A stretch of 64,000 nt of DNA from an uncultured Brevibacillus sp. (GTDB taxonomy: Bacteria; Bacillota; Bacilli; Brevibacillales; Brevibacillaceae), in assembly GCF_947502445.1 (NCBI RefSeq), contig NZ_CANMZW010000025.1:1-64000 (forward strand). The letters are read 5' to 3'. This document shows positions 18,069-26,389 of the stretch, in pieces (positions within the stretch are counted from its first letter, which is position 1; every line of letters begins with the position of its first letter). The position numbers and the translations under genes are program-made. The notes beneath the pieces are model-generated. The model was not told the DNA's origin and ran no database searches. It saw only the letters and a program-made list of their open reading frames with translations.

Positions 18069-19454
18069 ATGGAAAAAGAACAAGTGCTCGGTTATGTGAA
18101 AGAAAGCTTGCCAGATGCAGTTGAAAAGCTGAAAGAATATTTGCGCTTCCCAACCGTTTCTGCCCAGCATAAAGCCATCCCGGAAACCGTAGAGTACGTC
18201 GTGAAAATGATTGAGGACATCGGCGGCGAAACAAAAGTGTTGAGTGGGCTCGGTGGCAACCCTGTCGTTTACGGATTTTTTGCTGCGGGAAGCAAGGGCG
18301 ATGCAAGCAAAACACTGCTTTACTACAACCACTATGACGTTCAACCGCCCGAGCCATTTGAAGAATGGCATACAGAGCCGTTCGAGCCAACGGTCATAGA
18401 TGGCAAGCTCTTTGCCCGTGGTGCAGCAGATAACAAGGGCGATCTCGTAGCTCGCCTGACTGCCATCCAGATTCTTCAGCAAGCTGAAGGTGGATTGCCT
18501 TGCAACATCAAATTCATGGTCGAGGGCGAAGAAGAGATCGGAAGTCCAAATCTGGAGCCGTATATTCAGGAGTATAAAGAGCTTTTCGCCGCCGATGCCT
18601 GCATTTGGGAATTCGGTGGAAAAGATGAGGCAGAGAGAATCGGCATGGTGGCCGGTATTAAAGGAATGGCCTACATGGAGCTGACATGCGTCGGAGCCGA
18701 CATCGACATGCACTCTTCAGTCGGAGCCTATGTTGATAATGCTGCATGGCGACTTGTGCAAGCATTGGGAACGATGAAAAATCAGCAAAATGAAATTCTC
18801 GTGAAAGGCTTCTATGATGGCATTGTAGAACCGACGGAAGATGAGAAAATGGTCGTCGCCGAGCTGCCATTTGACGAAGCTGCGGTAACGGAGCTATTTG
18901 GACTGAAGCGTCCGCTGATTACTGAGGCCAAAGGAATTGATCCACGTGATGCGATGGTATTTCATCCGACCATGACGATTTGCGGTCTGGTTAGCGGTTA
19001 CATTGGCGAAGGAGCCAAAACCGTTCTGCCGAAAAATGCAAAGGCAAAGGTGGACTGCCGTTTGGTCCCAGGGCAAGATCCCGATCACATTCTTGCGTGC
19101 ATTCAGCAGCATTTGCATGATCACGGGTTTACGGACATTCAGGCAACGATGATTAACGGACAAAAAGCGTATCGCTCTGATTTCCACCATCCGTTCGTGG
19201 CACATGTGCTAAGTACTGCCCGTCAGGTTTATGAAAACGAGCCGGTGCTTGCACCTAATGCGGCAGGTACAGGTCCGATGTTTGCATTCGGCGAAGCGTT
19301 GCAGCTTCCGATCGTGAGTACAGGGGTAGGCTGGGTAGGCTGCAAGGTGCATGCGCCAAACGAGTCTATTCGCCTGAAAGATTTCGAAGAGGGCATTGCC
19401 CACATGGTATTCTTGATTTCCGGCTTTGCACAAGCGCTAGATAGCATAAAATAA
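18069..19454 (+). CDS. M20-family dipeptidase
   Basis: A 461-residue zinc-dependent dipeptidase. Metal-site motifs are NHYDVQPPEP (metal His/Asp), GAADNKGD (bridging Asp), EGEEEIGS (catalytic and metal Glu pair) and a C-terminal HAPNES-type His. A dimerisation insert lies in between. The start ATG follows GATAAGGAGG. The gene closes the run of transporter, two S9 peptidases and dipeptidase, completing breakdown of imported peptides to amino acids. CNDP/PepV-like carboxypeptidase activity is possible. Confidence 0.92.
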   Translation: MEKEQVLGYVKESLPDAVEKLKEYLRFPTVSAQHKAIPETVEYVVKMIEDIGGETKVLSGLGGNPVVYGFFAAGSKGDASKTLLYYNHYDVQPPEPFEEWHTEPFEPTVIDGKLFARGAADNKGDLVARLTAIQILQQAEGGLPCNIKFMVEGEEEIGSPNLEPYIQEYKELFAADACIWEFGGKDEAERIGMVAGIKGMAYMELTCVGADIDMHSSVGAYVDNAAWRLVQALGTMKNQQNEILVKGFYDGIVEPTEDEKMVVAELPFDEAAVTELFGLKRPLITEAKGIDPRDAMVFHPTMTICGLVSGYIGEGAKTVLPKNAKAKVDCRLVPGQDPDHILACIQQHLHDHGFTDIQATMINGQKAYRSDFHHPFVAHVLSTARQVYENEPVLAPNAAGTGPMFAFGEALQLPIVSTGVGWVGCKVHAPNESIRLKDFEEGIAHMVFLISGFAQALDSIK

Positions 19455-19460
19455 TCGTAG

Positions 19461-19495
19461 AAAAGGCCTCGCGCTTTTTGTCGCGGGGTCTTTTG
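19461..19495 (+). terminator. Terminator after the M20 dipeptidase
   Basis: A 13-bp stem AAAAGGCCTCGCG / CGCGGGGTCTTTT (two G-T pairs) around a short T-rich loop, ending in T residues. Confidence 0.8.
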
Positions 19496-19586
19496 CCATC
19501 TAACAGTTACAGAGTGGACTTTCTTTTTGCAAACCATGTACAATCAATCATAATAATGATGCGTACAACCTTAGGAGGCGAAAAGC

Positions 19587-20558
19587 GTGAACAGTGAAAA
19601 CTCCCAATTTGAGATCGCTACCTTTGCGGGTGGATGCTTTTGGTGCATGGTCAGTCCATTTGACAAAATGCCAGGTATTGTGAAGGTCGTCTCAGGCTAT
19701 ACGGGCGGCCACGTTGAAAATCCGACGTACGAACAAGTCTGCTCCGATACGACTGGGCACTATGAAGCCGTGCAAATTACATATGATCCCGCTCTCATGC
19801 CTTACGAAGAGCTTCTGCAAATCTTTTGGCGCCAAATTGATCCGACAGATGCAGGTGGTCAATTTGGGGATCGCGGACAATCATACGCTCCCGCGATTTT
19901 CTACCATACTCCAGAGCAGGAGAGTCTCGCTTTGCAGTCCAAGCAAGAGCTTGATGCGAGTGGCCGCTTTTCCAATCCGATACAAACACTGATTCTGCCT
20001 GCGAAGCCTTTCTATCCGGCAGAAGAATATCACCAGGACTACTATCAAAAAAATCCACTCCGCTATCAGTATTATCGTGCTGCATCAGGTAGAGCCAAAT
20101 TCACTAAGGAAGCATGGCGCGACCATGGCAAGCTGGAAGAATTGAAAAAAAAGCTTACGCCTTTGCAATACGAGGTTACACAAAATAGCGGAACCGAGCG
20201 CCCTTTTTCCAATGAATTTTGGGATCATAAAGGAGAAGGGATTTATGTAGACATCGTTTCGGGTGAACCCTTGTTTAGCTCGTTGGATAAATTCGATTCT
20301 GGCTGCGGTTGGCCATCCTTTACGAAGCCAATGACAGAAGAAAATGTTACAGAGCACATCGATCTGACTCACAATATGGTGAGGACAGAAGTTCGCAGCA
20401 AGGGAGCAGACTCTCATCTTGGACATGTTTTCGAGGATGGACCTGGTGAGAATGGACTGCGTTACTGCATTAACTCAGCTGCCCTGCGCTTCATCCCAAA
20501 AGACCGCCTGGATGCAGAAGGCTTTGGGGCATATAAGTATTTATTTGAAAAGAACTAG
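19587..20558 (+). CDS. msrAB: Bifunctional methionine sulfoxide reductase MsrA-MsrB fusion
   Basis: A 323-residue fusion that repairs both epimers of oxidised methionine. The MsrA half has GGCFWC with catalytic Cys17, then GYTGGHVENPTYEQVC. The MsrB half starts near residue 175 with TPLQYEVTQNSGTE and carries GCGWPSFTKP, SHLGHVFEDGP and the catalytic Cys294 in RYCINSAALRF. The CxxC zinc pairs of many MsrB enzymes are absent, as in the known zinc-free subset. The start is a GTG at 19587 behind TTAGGAGGCG. It has no signal peptide, so it is cytoplasmic. It is monocistronic between terminators. Confidence 0.95.
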   Translation: MNSENSQFEIATFAGGCFWCMVSPFDKMPGIVKVVSGYTGGHVENPTYEQVCSDTTGHYEAVQITYDPALMPYEELLQIFWRQIDPTDAGGQFGDRGQSYAPAIFYHTPEQESLALQSKQELDASGRFSNPIQTLILPAKPFYPAEEYHQDYYQKNPLRYQYYRAASGRAKFTKEAWRDHGKLEELKKKLTPLQYEVTQNSGTERPFSNEFWDHKGEGIYVDIVSGEPLFSSLDKFDSGCGWPSFTKPMTEENVTEHIDLTHNMVRTEVRSKGADSHLGHVFEDGPGENGLRYCINSAALRFIPKDRLDAEGFGAYKYLFEKN

Positions 20559-20591
20559 CGTTAAGCGTATCATTCCCAGATGGGAATACCT

Positions 20592-20632
20592 GACCGCCAC
20601 TCTCGCACAAGCTGAGAGAAGGCGGTCTTTTT
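20592..20632 (+). terminator. Terminator after msrAB
   Basis: GACCGCC (20592-20598) pairs with GGCGGTC (20621-20627), with inner pairing of CTCTC and GAGAG, then five T residues. Confidence 0.85.
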
Positions 20633-20678
20633 GCACACAATAGTAGGAGTAACATCGGGCGCAGCACGAGGAGGGGCT

Positions 20679-22256
20679 ATGAAAGGCAAGGGGAAATATC
20701 ACATCTGGCTAATCGGTATGCTATTGGTGGTAGCCGCTTCATTAACCGCCTGCACTTTCGGTCAAAAGCCATCAGAAGAACACAAGCTTCCACCAGCTAA
20801 AACGGTTGTCGAAGGCGGGACATTAGTCATCGCTCGCAAGTTCGATGCAGGAAATCTGGACCCTCATTTTATTTCTACAATTAGTGCAGCCAGTGTTGTT
20901 TATCAAAAAGTTTACGAGGGACTGGTCACGCGAGATATCAATATGGTGATTCAGCCCCAGCTTGCTACGGAGTGGCAACAAATAGACGATGTGACGTGGG
21001 AATTCAAGCTGCGTCATGGCGTTGTTTTTCACGATGGAACCGAGTTTAACGCTGATGCGGTGAAAAAAACGTTTGATCGTGTACGTGACCCGTGGGTAGG
21101 ATCAACAAGAGCTGCCATGTTTGACAAAATAAAAGAAGTGAAGGTCTTGGACGACTATACCGTACAAATTCGTCTTTCCGCCCCGTTTACCCCGATTCTT
21201 TCCATTTTGGCAAGTCATGAAGGAAGTATCCTGAGTCCCAAAGGAATAGCCACCTACGGAAAGGGTCTTTCTCATCATCCCGTTGGCACAGGACCGTTTA
21301 CGTTATCGTCGTGGACAGCGGAGAAAGAAATTGTTTTGAAAGAGAACCAGCAGTACTGGGGCAACAAACCCAAGCTGGATCGGATCATTTTCCGCGTGAT
21401 TCCGGATGATGAAGAGAGAATTGAGCTGGTAGAGCAAGGCGATGCCCAAATTGCTGAATCGATTCCTGTTACAGAGATCGAGCGGATTCAGGCGTCACAA
21501 CAGATGAGGATTTATCGCAGTGAGGCGCTCGGTACTGAGTTTGTGGGGTTTAACGTCGCTAAAAAGCCGCTAAATGATTTGCGCGTACGCCAAGCAATCA
21601 GCTATGCAATCGAAACGAGTTCCATCATTAAAGGGGTATATAACAATGTCGGCACGCAAGCGAATTCCACACTAGGCCCTAAAGTATTCGGGTACTCCTC
21701 CGTACTCAAGAAATATCCGTACGATTTGAATAAAGCGAGAGATTTGCTTGACCAAGCAGGTTATCCAGATGGATTTTCTACTACGATTCTTACCTATGAC
21801 CGAATGGACCGTATCAACGTTGCTGGCGTTATACGATCTCAGCTAAAAGGGATTGGCATTGACGCCAAAATCCAGGTCGTCAGCTATGATGCCTTTGTGG
21901 ATATGCTGGAAAGAACAAAGGAGCACGACATATTTGTGAGCGGCTGGGGCAATGCGACTGGCGATGCCGATTACAACCAGTACAATCTCTTCCATACCAT
22001 AGGGGGTGGGAGAGGAAACAGTTTTATGTACAGCAATCGCGAGCTGGATCGATTGATCGAAGCGGGTAGAGAGGAAACAGATACACAAAAGAGATTGAGC
22101 ATTTATGTCAAAGCGCAAGAGTTGGAAAGGCAAGAAGCGTTGATCGTCCCTTTTCGCAATCTCGAAAATCTGGCAGCCATCCATAACAGCATCGAAGGCT
22201 TTGCAATGAGTCCAGCAGGTTATCTCATGCTAGATAAGGTCATGATCAAGAAATGA
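20679..22256 (+). CDS. Peptide/glutathione-type ABC substrate-binding lipoprotein
   Basis: A 525-residue SBP family 5 lipoprotein. The signal peptide has lipobox SLTAC at about residues 24-28. Mature features include DPHFISTISAASVVYQKVYE and FKLRHGVVFHDGTEFNADAV. The C-terminal half shares GWGNATGDADYNQ with a decayed paralogue at 52707-53851. The ATG at 20679 follows GAGGAGGGG; an upstream in-frame start is rejected because it would push the signal peptide inwards. It has no permease or ATPase neighbours and terminators on both sides. It must therefore feed a transporter encoded elsewhere, possibly the one at 8578-12453. Confidence 0.9.
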   Translation: MKGKGKYHIWLIGMLLVVAASLTACTFGQKPSEEHKLPPAKTVVEGGTLVIARKFDAGNLDPHFISTISAASVVYQKVYEGLVTRDINMVIQPQLATEWQQIDDVTWEFKLRHGVVFHDGTEFNADAVKKTFDRVRDPWVGSTRAAMFDKIKEVKVLDDYTVQIRLSAPFTPILSILASHEGSILSPKGIATYGKGLSHHPVGTGPFTLSSWTAEKEIVLKENQQYWGNKPKLDRIIFRVIPDDEERIELVEQGDAQIAESIPVTEIERIQASQQMRIYRSEALGTEFVGFNVAKKPLNDLRVRQAISYAIETSSIIKGVYNNVGTQANSTLGPKVFGYSSVLKKYPYDLNKARDLLDQAGYPDGFSTTILTYDRMDRINVAGVIRSQLKGIGIDAKIQVVSYDAFVDMLERTKEHDIFVSGWGNATGDADYNQYNLFHTIGGGRGNSFMYSNRELDRLIEAGREETDTQKRLSIYVKAQELERQEALIVPFRNLENLAAIHNSIEGFAMSPAGYLMLDKVMIKK

Positions 22257-22257
22257 A

Positions 22258-22297
22258 CGAAAAGACACTCTTCATAGAGGAGTGCCTTTTCGTTTCG
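22258..22297 (+). terminator. Terminator after the orphan binding protein
   Basis: CGAAAAGACACTCTTC pairs with GAGGAGTGCCTTTTCG across a short loop, followed by T-rich sequence. Confidence 0.75.
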
Positions 22298-22424
22298 ATG
22301 AAAAACTATAAGTACATAGTTAATAAGTATAAACAAAAATAGTGATATTGTATAGAATTGTGAAAAGTGTTGCAGTATAATGAAAAATATTTTTAGTTAA
22401 AATAAAAAGTGGGAGAGAGACAAA

Positions 22425-23354
22425 GTGAACACCGTAGAGAGAATAAGCAAATTTGTTGGGGGCACTTTTTCCATTTGGGTCATTCTGTTTGCCATTCTTG
22501 GATTTTTTGCACCTGAGGCTTTTGTAGGAGGAAAAGGGTATATATCGATCTTGCTCGGCGTGATTATGTTCGGAATGGGGCTGACTCTATCGTCGGCTGA
22601 TTTCCGGGAGGTTTTTCGTCGGCCTGTTGATGTTCTCATCGGAGTGGTTGGACATTATCTCATCATGCCATCGCTTGCCTATGTCCTGGCTGTCGTACTC
22701 AATCTTCCGCCAGATATTGCGGTTGGGGTAATCTTGGTAGGCTGCTGTCCGAGCGGTACTGCGTCCAATGTCATGACCTACCTTTCCAAAGGGGATGTAG
22801 CATTAGGCGTTTCTGTCGCAGCTGTCTCCACGCTGATCGCACCGATTGCCACGCCTGCACTCATTTCGCTATTAGCCGGTCATTGGATGGAGATCAATAC
22901 GCAATCCTTGTTCATGGATATCGTGATGGTCGTGATCGTTCCGATTGTGCTTGGTGTCCTCGTCAAGGCATTGTTTCATAAACAGGCGGAAGCGAGCGCA
23001 AAGGCATTGCCACTCGTATCAACGATTGCGATTGTATTGATCGTAGCGATTGTGGTTGCCATTAATAAAGGAAAGATCGTGGAAACTGGCTTGATCATTT
23101 TTGCCGTTGTCATTTTGCATAACGTATTGGGCTATTTATTGGGCTACTTTTTTGCCAAGCTGTTTGGCTTGAATCTGGCAAAGCGTAAGGCCATCACTTT
23201 AGAAACAGGGATGCAAAACTCCGGTCTTGGAGCTGCCTTGGCAGCGGCTCACTTTAATCCACTTGCTGCTGTCCCAAGTGCCATTTTTAGTGTGTGGCAC
23301 AATATTTCCGGCTCCGTTCTGGCAACCTGGTTTGCCAAAAAAGAAGAGAAGTAA
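22425..23354 (+). CDS. Bile acid:sodium symporter (BASS) family transporter
   Basis: A 309-residue membrane protein with nine to ten helices. Motifs of the BASS/SBF fold are GVIMFGMGLTL, VLVGCCPSGTASNVMTYLSKGD (sodium-site region) and ETGMQNSGLGAALA. Relatives transport ketopantoate, pyruvate or other organic anions with sodium. The GTG start at 22425 lies behind GTGGGAGAGA. A perfect TATAAT is found about 45 bases upstream, and it has its own terminator. The substrate cannot be assigned. Confidence 0.9.
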   Translation: MNTVERISKFVGGTFSIWVILFAILGFFAPEAFVGGKGYISILLGVIMFGMGLTLSSADFREVFRRPVDVLIGVVGHYLIMPSLAYVLAVVLNLPPDIAVGVILVGCCPSGTASNVMTYLSKGDVALGVSVAAVSTLIAPIATPALISLLAGHWMEINTQSLFMDIVMVVIVPIVLGVLVKALFHKQAEASAKALPLVSTIAIVLIVAIVVAINKGKIVETGLIIFAVVILHNVLGYLLGYFFAKLFGLNLAKRKAITLETGMQNSGLGAALAAAHFNPLAAVPSAIFSVWHNISGSVLATWFAKKEEK

Positions 23355-23358
23355 TCAT

Positions 23359-23407
23359 AACCCTCGTGAGAATCAAGGCAAGCAATTGATTCTCATGAGG
23401 GTTTTTA
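23359..23407 (+). terminator. Terminator after the BASS transporter
   Basis: An 18-bp near-perfect stem (AACCCTCGTGAGAATCAA against TTGATTCTCATGAGGGTT) with a run of T. Confidence 0.9.
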
Positions 23408-23572
23408 CATGACGGTTTACATTTTTTATCAAGCTCCTTTTTCATCACCACGCGTTTACACTTTCATTATTCGGTACAGATAATCGAAACTTGAATTATT
23501 TTTTCCCAGCTCTTGTAAGTGGACCGCTTTTGGTTTTCTTGCTGAGAGTATCAGGAGCAATTGCGCAAACAA

Positions 23573-23756
23573 ATGGCAGCGGAACAGTCAGCTCTTCCCG
23601 TCATTGCAAAAGCATATCCAGGGAACATAACCAATCAAGAATTTTATGGCGGTCCATGGGGAGATTGTACATCTATTCTTGGTGTCCATCCTGTACGAGA
23701 CAGATGACGACTACTATGAAATTCCAACTCCGTATACCTTTTTGCATACGCCCTAG
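23573..23756 (+). pseudogene. Frameshifted remnant of an unidentified gene
   Basis: This falls in the 520-base gap between two terminated genes. One frame reads from an ATG at 23573 through PGNITNQEFYGGPWGDC to a TGA at 23707. The next frame continues with YETDDDYYEIPTPYTFLHTP to a TAG at 23756. The change of frame near 23690 suggests a single indel in a short former gene. I do not recognise the family. The rest of the gap shows no other gene. Confidence 0.3.
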
Positions 23757-23925
23757 CAGATGTTTATTGGAAAGAAATAAATTTCAATGTGATAAAATGT
23801 CGGGTTCATGTGACGAAATTAGGGGGAACTATGTCATAATGAGTAGGTACTCTGCTTGAGGTAGGGATCCACAATTAGTAAAAGGGCTCTCCGCTTCACC
23901 TAGCCCAAGCGAAAGGAACGTCACG

Positions 23926-24828
23926 ATGAACATACTACATAACCGAAAAAAGTACCGACTCGCACTTGTAACATCTGCCATCGTATTACTCGCTGGCTGC
24001 AGCAGTCTGGCTGCACCTGGTCAACCTGAGACGAGCACGCCTGAAACGCCTAGCGTACAGCCGGAAACTTCCCCACCTGCGGAAACTAAGCCGACAGAAC
24101 CGAATCAGTCTGAAGCTGAACCAGTAAAAGAGAAACCAGCAGAGCAAGAAAAGCCAGCCGAAACCAAACCGCCCAAACAAGAACCAGTAAATAAACCTTC
24201 TGACTCGATCGAGCTGCCAGATTTAGCGGTTGTTGCTGAGCCACAAAGCATGACGGTACTGGTCAACAAACAGCAGAAGCTGCCCGAAAACTATACACCA
24301 AATGATTTGGTATTTCCCAATGTTCCGTTTTTGCTCCCGGAAAAGAGTGAGAAGCGAAAAATGCGCAAGGAAGCGGCGGAAGCACTTCAACAATTGTTCG
24401 CTGCTGCGAAAACGGATGGTGTTTCACTGGCAGGCGTATCTGCTTACCGCTCTCATGCCTACCAAAAAGCGCTGTTTAATCGCTACGTACAAAAAGACGG
24501 TCTGGAGAAAGCGCGTACTTACAGCGCAATACCAGGTACCAGTGAACACGAAACAGGTCTTTCGATTGACGTCTCCGGTATTAATGGAAAGTGTGCCGCT
24601 GAAAGCTGTTTTGGCGGTACAAAGGAAGCAGAATGGCTAGCCCAGCATTCCGCGGAGTTTGGTTACATCATCCGCTATCCTGAAGGAAAAGATGGGATTA
24701 CCGGCTATATGTATGAGCCATGGCATATTCGCTACGTTGGCGTTGATGTGGCAAAAGAGATTAGTGAAAAGGGGATCACACTGGAAGAATACTTTGGTGC
24801 TGTTCCTGTCACGGCAGAAAGCAATTAA
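23926..24828 (+). CDS. VanY/LdcB-type D-alanyl-D-alanine carboxypeptidase lipoprotein
   Basis: A 300-residue lipoprotein with signal peptide and lipobox LLAGC at residues 21-25. A roughly 60-residue spacer rich in Pro, Glu, Lys and Thr follows, and then an M15B peptidase domain. Zinc and catalytic motifs are SAYRSHAYQKALF, GTSEHETGLSIDVSG and EPWHIRYVG. It should act outside the membrane, trimming the terminal D-Ala from peptidoglycan stem peptides, with the acidic/Pro spacer holding it off the membrane. The ribosome site GCGAAAGGAAC precedes the ATG. No Van resistance genes are nearby, so a housekeeping role is more likely than vancomycin resistance. Confidence 0.92.
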   Translation: MNILHNRKKYRLALVTSAIVLLAGCSSLAAPGQPETSTPETPSVQPETSPPAETKPTEPNQSEAEPVKEKPAEQEKPAETKPPKQEPVNKPSDSIELPDLAVVAEPQSMTVLVNKQQKLPENYTPNDLVFPNVPFLLPEKSEKRKMRKEAAEALQQLFAAAKTDGVSLAGVSAYRSHAYQKALFNRYVQKDGLEKARTYSAIPGTSEHETGLSIDVSGINGKCAAESCFGGTKEAEWLAQHSAEFGYIIRYPEGKDGITGYMYEPWHIRYVGVDVAKEISEKGITLEEYFGAVPVTAESN

Positions 24829-24848
24829 GAGGCAAATATAACGAAAAC

Positions 24849-24877
24849 AAAGAGCTGGCTAGACCGGCTCTTTGCTT
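24849..24877 (+). terminator. Terminator after the VanY-like gene
   Basis: CAAAGAGCTGG pairs with CCGGCTCTTTG (one G-T pair) around a five-base loop; the T-run is short. Confidence 0.7.
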
Positions 24878-24957
24878 TATCGTTGAACTTTGAGACCTCT
24901 CACTTCGCACAGTCTGGTATTTGAAAAACTATGCTATAATGATCACGGGTGAAGATA

Positions 24958-25605
24958 ATGAGCGAAAAATCAATCAGAGAACGAATTATTGAAACATCCA
25001 TGCGCCTGTTTGAAGCGAATGGGTATCATCGGGTGACCGTTGATCAGATTGTAAAGGAAAGCGGAACTTCAAAAGGGGGCTTTTACCACAACTTTAAGTC
25101 CAAGGATGAACTGCTCTACATCATTCATGATCAATTTATTACATACGTATTGGAAAAGGCAGAGGAAGCGTACGAGCAATGGGATACGCCGACAGAACGA
25201 CTGCAAGCGATCGTGAAATCCTTCGTGATGATGATCGATTTGTACCGCTCACAGGTCACCATTTTTTACCAGGAGAGCTTGTTCCTCTCTCCAGAGTACT
25301 TCAAGGATATCGAGATAAAAAGGGATCGCTACAAACAAATCATGTTCACAGTGATTCAGGACGGTATCGCCTCAGGTGAATTCCGCCCCGAGCTGCCCGT
25401 CCCGATTGTATCCATGGCGATTTTTGGAATGGTCAACTGGATTTATAAGTGGTATCAAAAGTCAGGGACATATTCAATCGAACAGATTGCTGATATTTAC
25501 GCGGATATGGTGCTGCACTCGGTATTAAAGCGTGATGCGATGGAAAACCCCGATTTTAATCGCTTTTTTTTACAACATCCGGATTTCCCGTATAAGCCAT
25601 TGTAA
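24958..25605 (+). CDS. TetR-family regulator of the propionyl-CoA operon (likely)
   Basis: A 215-residue TetR repressor. The N-terminal helix-turn-helix spans HRVTVDQIVKESGTSKGGFY and HNFKSKDELLY. The C-terminal part resembles regulators of acyl-CoA metabolism in its FYQESLFLSPEYF segment. The ATG at 24958 follows GGGTGA, and a TATAAT lies about 20 bases upstream of that site, so the leader is very short. About 100 bp downstream begins a group of three palindromes of TetR size in front of the methylmalonyl-CoA mutase operon. That is the basis for proposing it as their repressor, perhaps relieved by an acyl-CoA. Confidence 0.85.
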   Translation: MSEKSIRERIIETSMRLFEANGYHRVTVDQIVKESGTSKGGFYHNFKSKDELLYIIHDQFITYVLEKAEEAYEQWDTPTERLQAIVKSFVMMIDLYRSQVTIFYQESLFLSPEYFKDIEIKRDRYKQIMFTVIQDGIASGEFRPELPVPIVSMAIFGMVNWIYKWYQKSGTYSIEQIADIYADMVLHSVLKRDAMENPDFNRFFLQHPDFPYKPL

Positions 25606-25705
25606 GGAAAAAGGTGGATGGCCAAGGAAACAGCGGCTATGCTCAGCTAGTGTAGAACAGCAGGGTCCTAGTCGCTTGGCAGCCTTGTTTTAAAAAATGA
25701 GCTCT

Positions 25706-25727
25706 ACAGACCAACTAGTTGGTCTGT
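25706..25727. promoter_or_regulatory. TetR-type operator 1 (perfect 22-bp palindrome)
   Basis: Core GACCAACTAGTTGGTC flanked by ACA/TGT gives a perfect 22-bp palindrome. It overlaps the expected -35 region of the promoter whose -10 TATAAT is at 25748-25753. Confidence 0.7.
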
Positions 25728-25747
25728 ACTATGATTCAGACATTTGG

Positions 25748-25753
25748 TATAAT
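25748..25753 (+). promoter_or_regulatory. Sigma-A -10 element of the BCCP-mut-pcc operon
   Basis: A perfect TATAAT lies between operators 1 and 2. The -35 at 17-bp spacing is poor (TGTACT), suggesting a weak or activator-tuned promoter. The start would be near 25760, inside operator 2. Confidence 0.5.
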
Positions 25754-25758
25754 AATCG

Positions 25759-25780
25759 AGAGACCAACTGGTCGGTCCTG
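25759..25780. promoter_or_regulatory. TetR-type operator 2
   Basis: Core GACCAACTGGTCGGTC matches operator 1 in the left half and differs at a few right-half positions. It is centred 53 bp from operator 1, about five helical turns, and covers the predicted transcription start. Confidence 0.65.
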
Positions 25781-25790
25781 CACGATAGTA

Positions 25791-25812
25791 CGAAACCAAC
25801 CAGTCGGTTTGT
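25791..25812. promoter_or_regulatory. TetR-type operator 3
   Basis: Core AACCAACCAGTCGGTT shares CCAAC and GTCGG half-sites with the other two. It is centred 32 bp from operator 2, about three helical turns, in the leader upstream of the BCCP ribosome site. Confidence 0.6.
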
Positions 25813-25852
25813 ATCGAATTACAAGCTGACATGGATAACAGGAGGAATCATT

Positions 25853-26350
25853 GTGCTTACCATTTATGAACTGAGAGAACTTGTAAAGCTATTGGAACAA
25901 ACCGATGTAGAATCATTCGAAGTGAAAAATGAAGATTCTCGCTTATCGATAAAAAGAAGACTTGGCGAGCAGCCTGTAGTAGTTCAAGCTCCTGTAACTC
26001 CGGCAAAGCTCGCTGTTGTTACCCAAGTCGCCCCACCAAAGGCAGAGAAACCTGCTTCATCAGCTGCTCCAGTGCAACCACCTGCATCGCAAGTTGAAGA
26101 GACGGAAAACCTGTACAAAATTACGTCTCCCATGGTCGGTACTTTTTATGCAGCTCCAGCAGCAGATGCAGCTCCATACGTCTCCGTACATGATCAAGTT
26201 CAACCGACTACAATTGTATGTATCGTGGAAGCCATGAAGCTGTTTAATGAAATAGAAGCTGAGGTCAAGGGCGAAATCGTCCAAATATTAGTGGAAAACG
26301 GCCAATTAGTCGATCAGGGACAGCCATTGTTCTTGGTAAAGCGGGTATAA
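25853..26350 (+). CDS. Biotin carboxyl carrier protein of an acyl-CoA carboxylase
   Basis: A 165-residue AccB-type carrier. The N-terminal domain begins VLTIYELRELVKLLEQ. A flexible Ala/Pro/Val linker (about residues 45-85) follows, then a biotinyl domain with the canonical EAMKL site, Lys129 being the biotinylated residue. The GTG at 25853 with ACAGGAGGAA is the start; a longer open frame from 25697 would translate through two of the operators and is rejected. It is the first gene of the operon, while its partners PccB and biotin carboxylase are the last genes, seven kilobases downstream. This points to a dedicated propionyl-CoA (or similar) carboxylase. Confidence 0.9.
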   Translation: MLTIYELRELVKLLEQTDVESFEVKNEDSRLSIKRRLGEQPVVVQAPVTPAKLAVVTQVAPPKAEKPASSAAPVQPPASQVEETENLYKITSPMVGTFYAAPAADAAPYVSVHDQVQPTTIVCIVEAMKLFNEIEAEVKGEIVQILVENGQLVDQGQPLFLVKRV

Positions 26351-26389
26351 TAGCGATAGCATTGATTGAACCGGGGGAGGTCAGGTTTC

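Noticed and set aside
25697..25852. Upstream extension of the BCCP reading frame
   Set aside because: It would translate through operators 1-3 and the promoter; a GTG with an AGGAGG site at 25853 gives the normal BCCP N-terminus.
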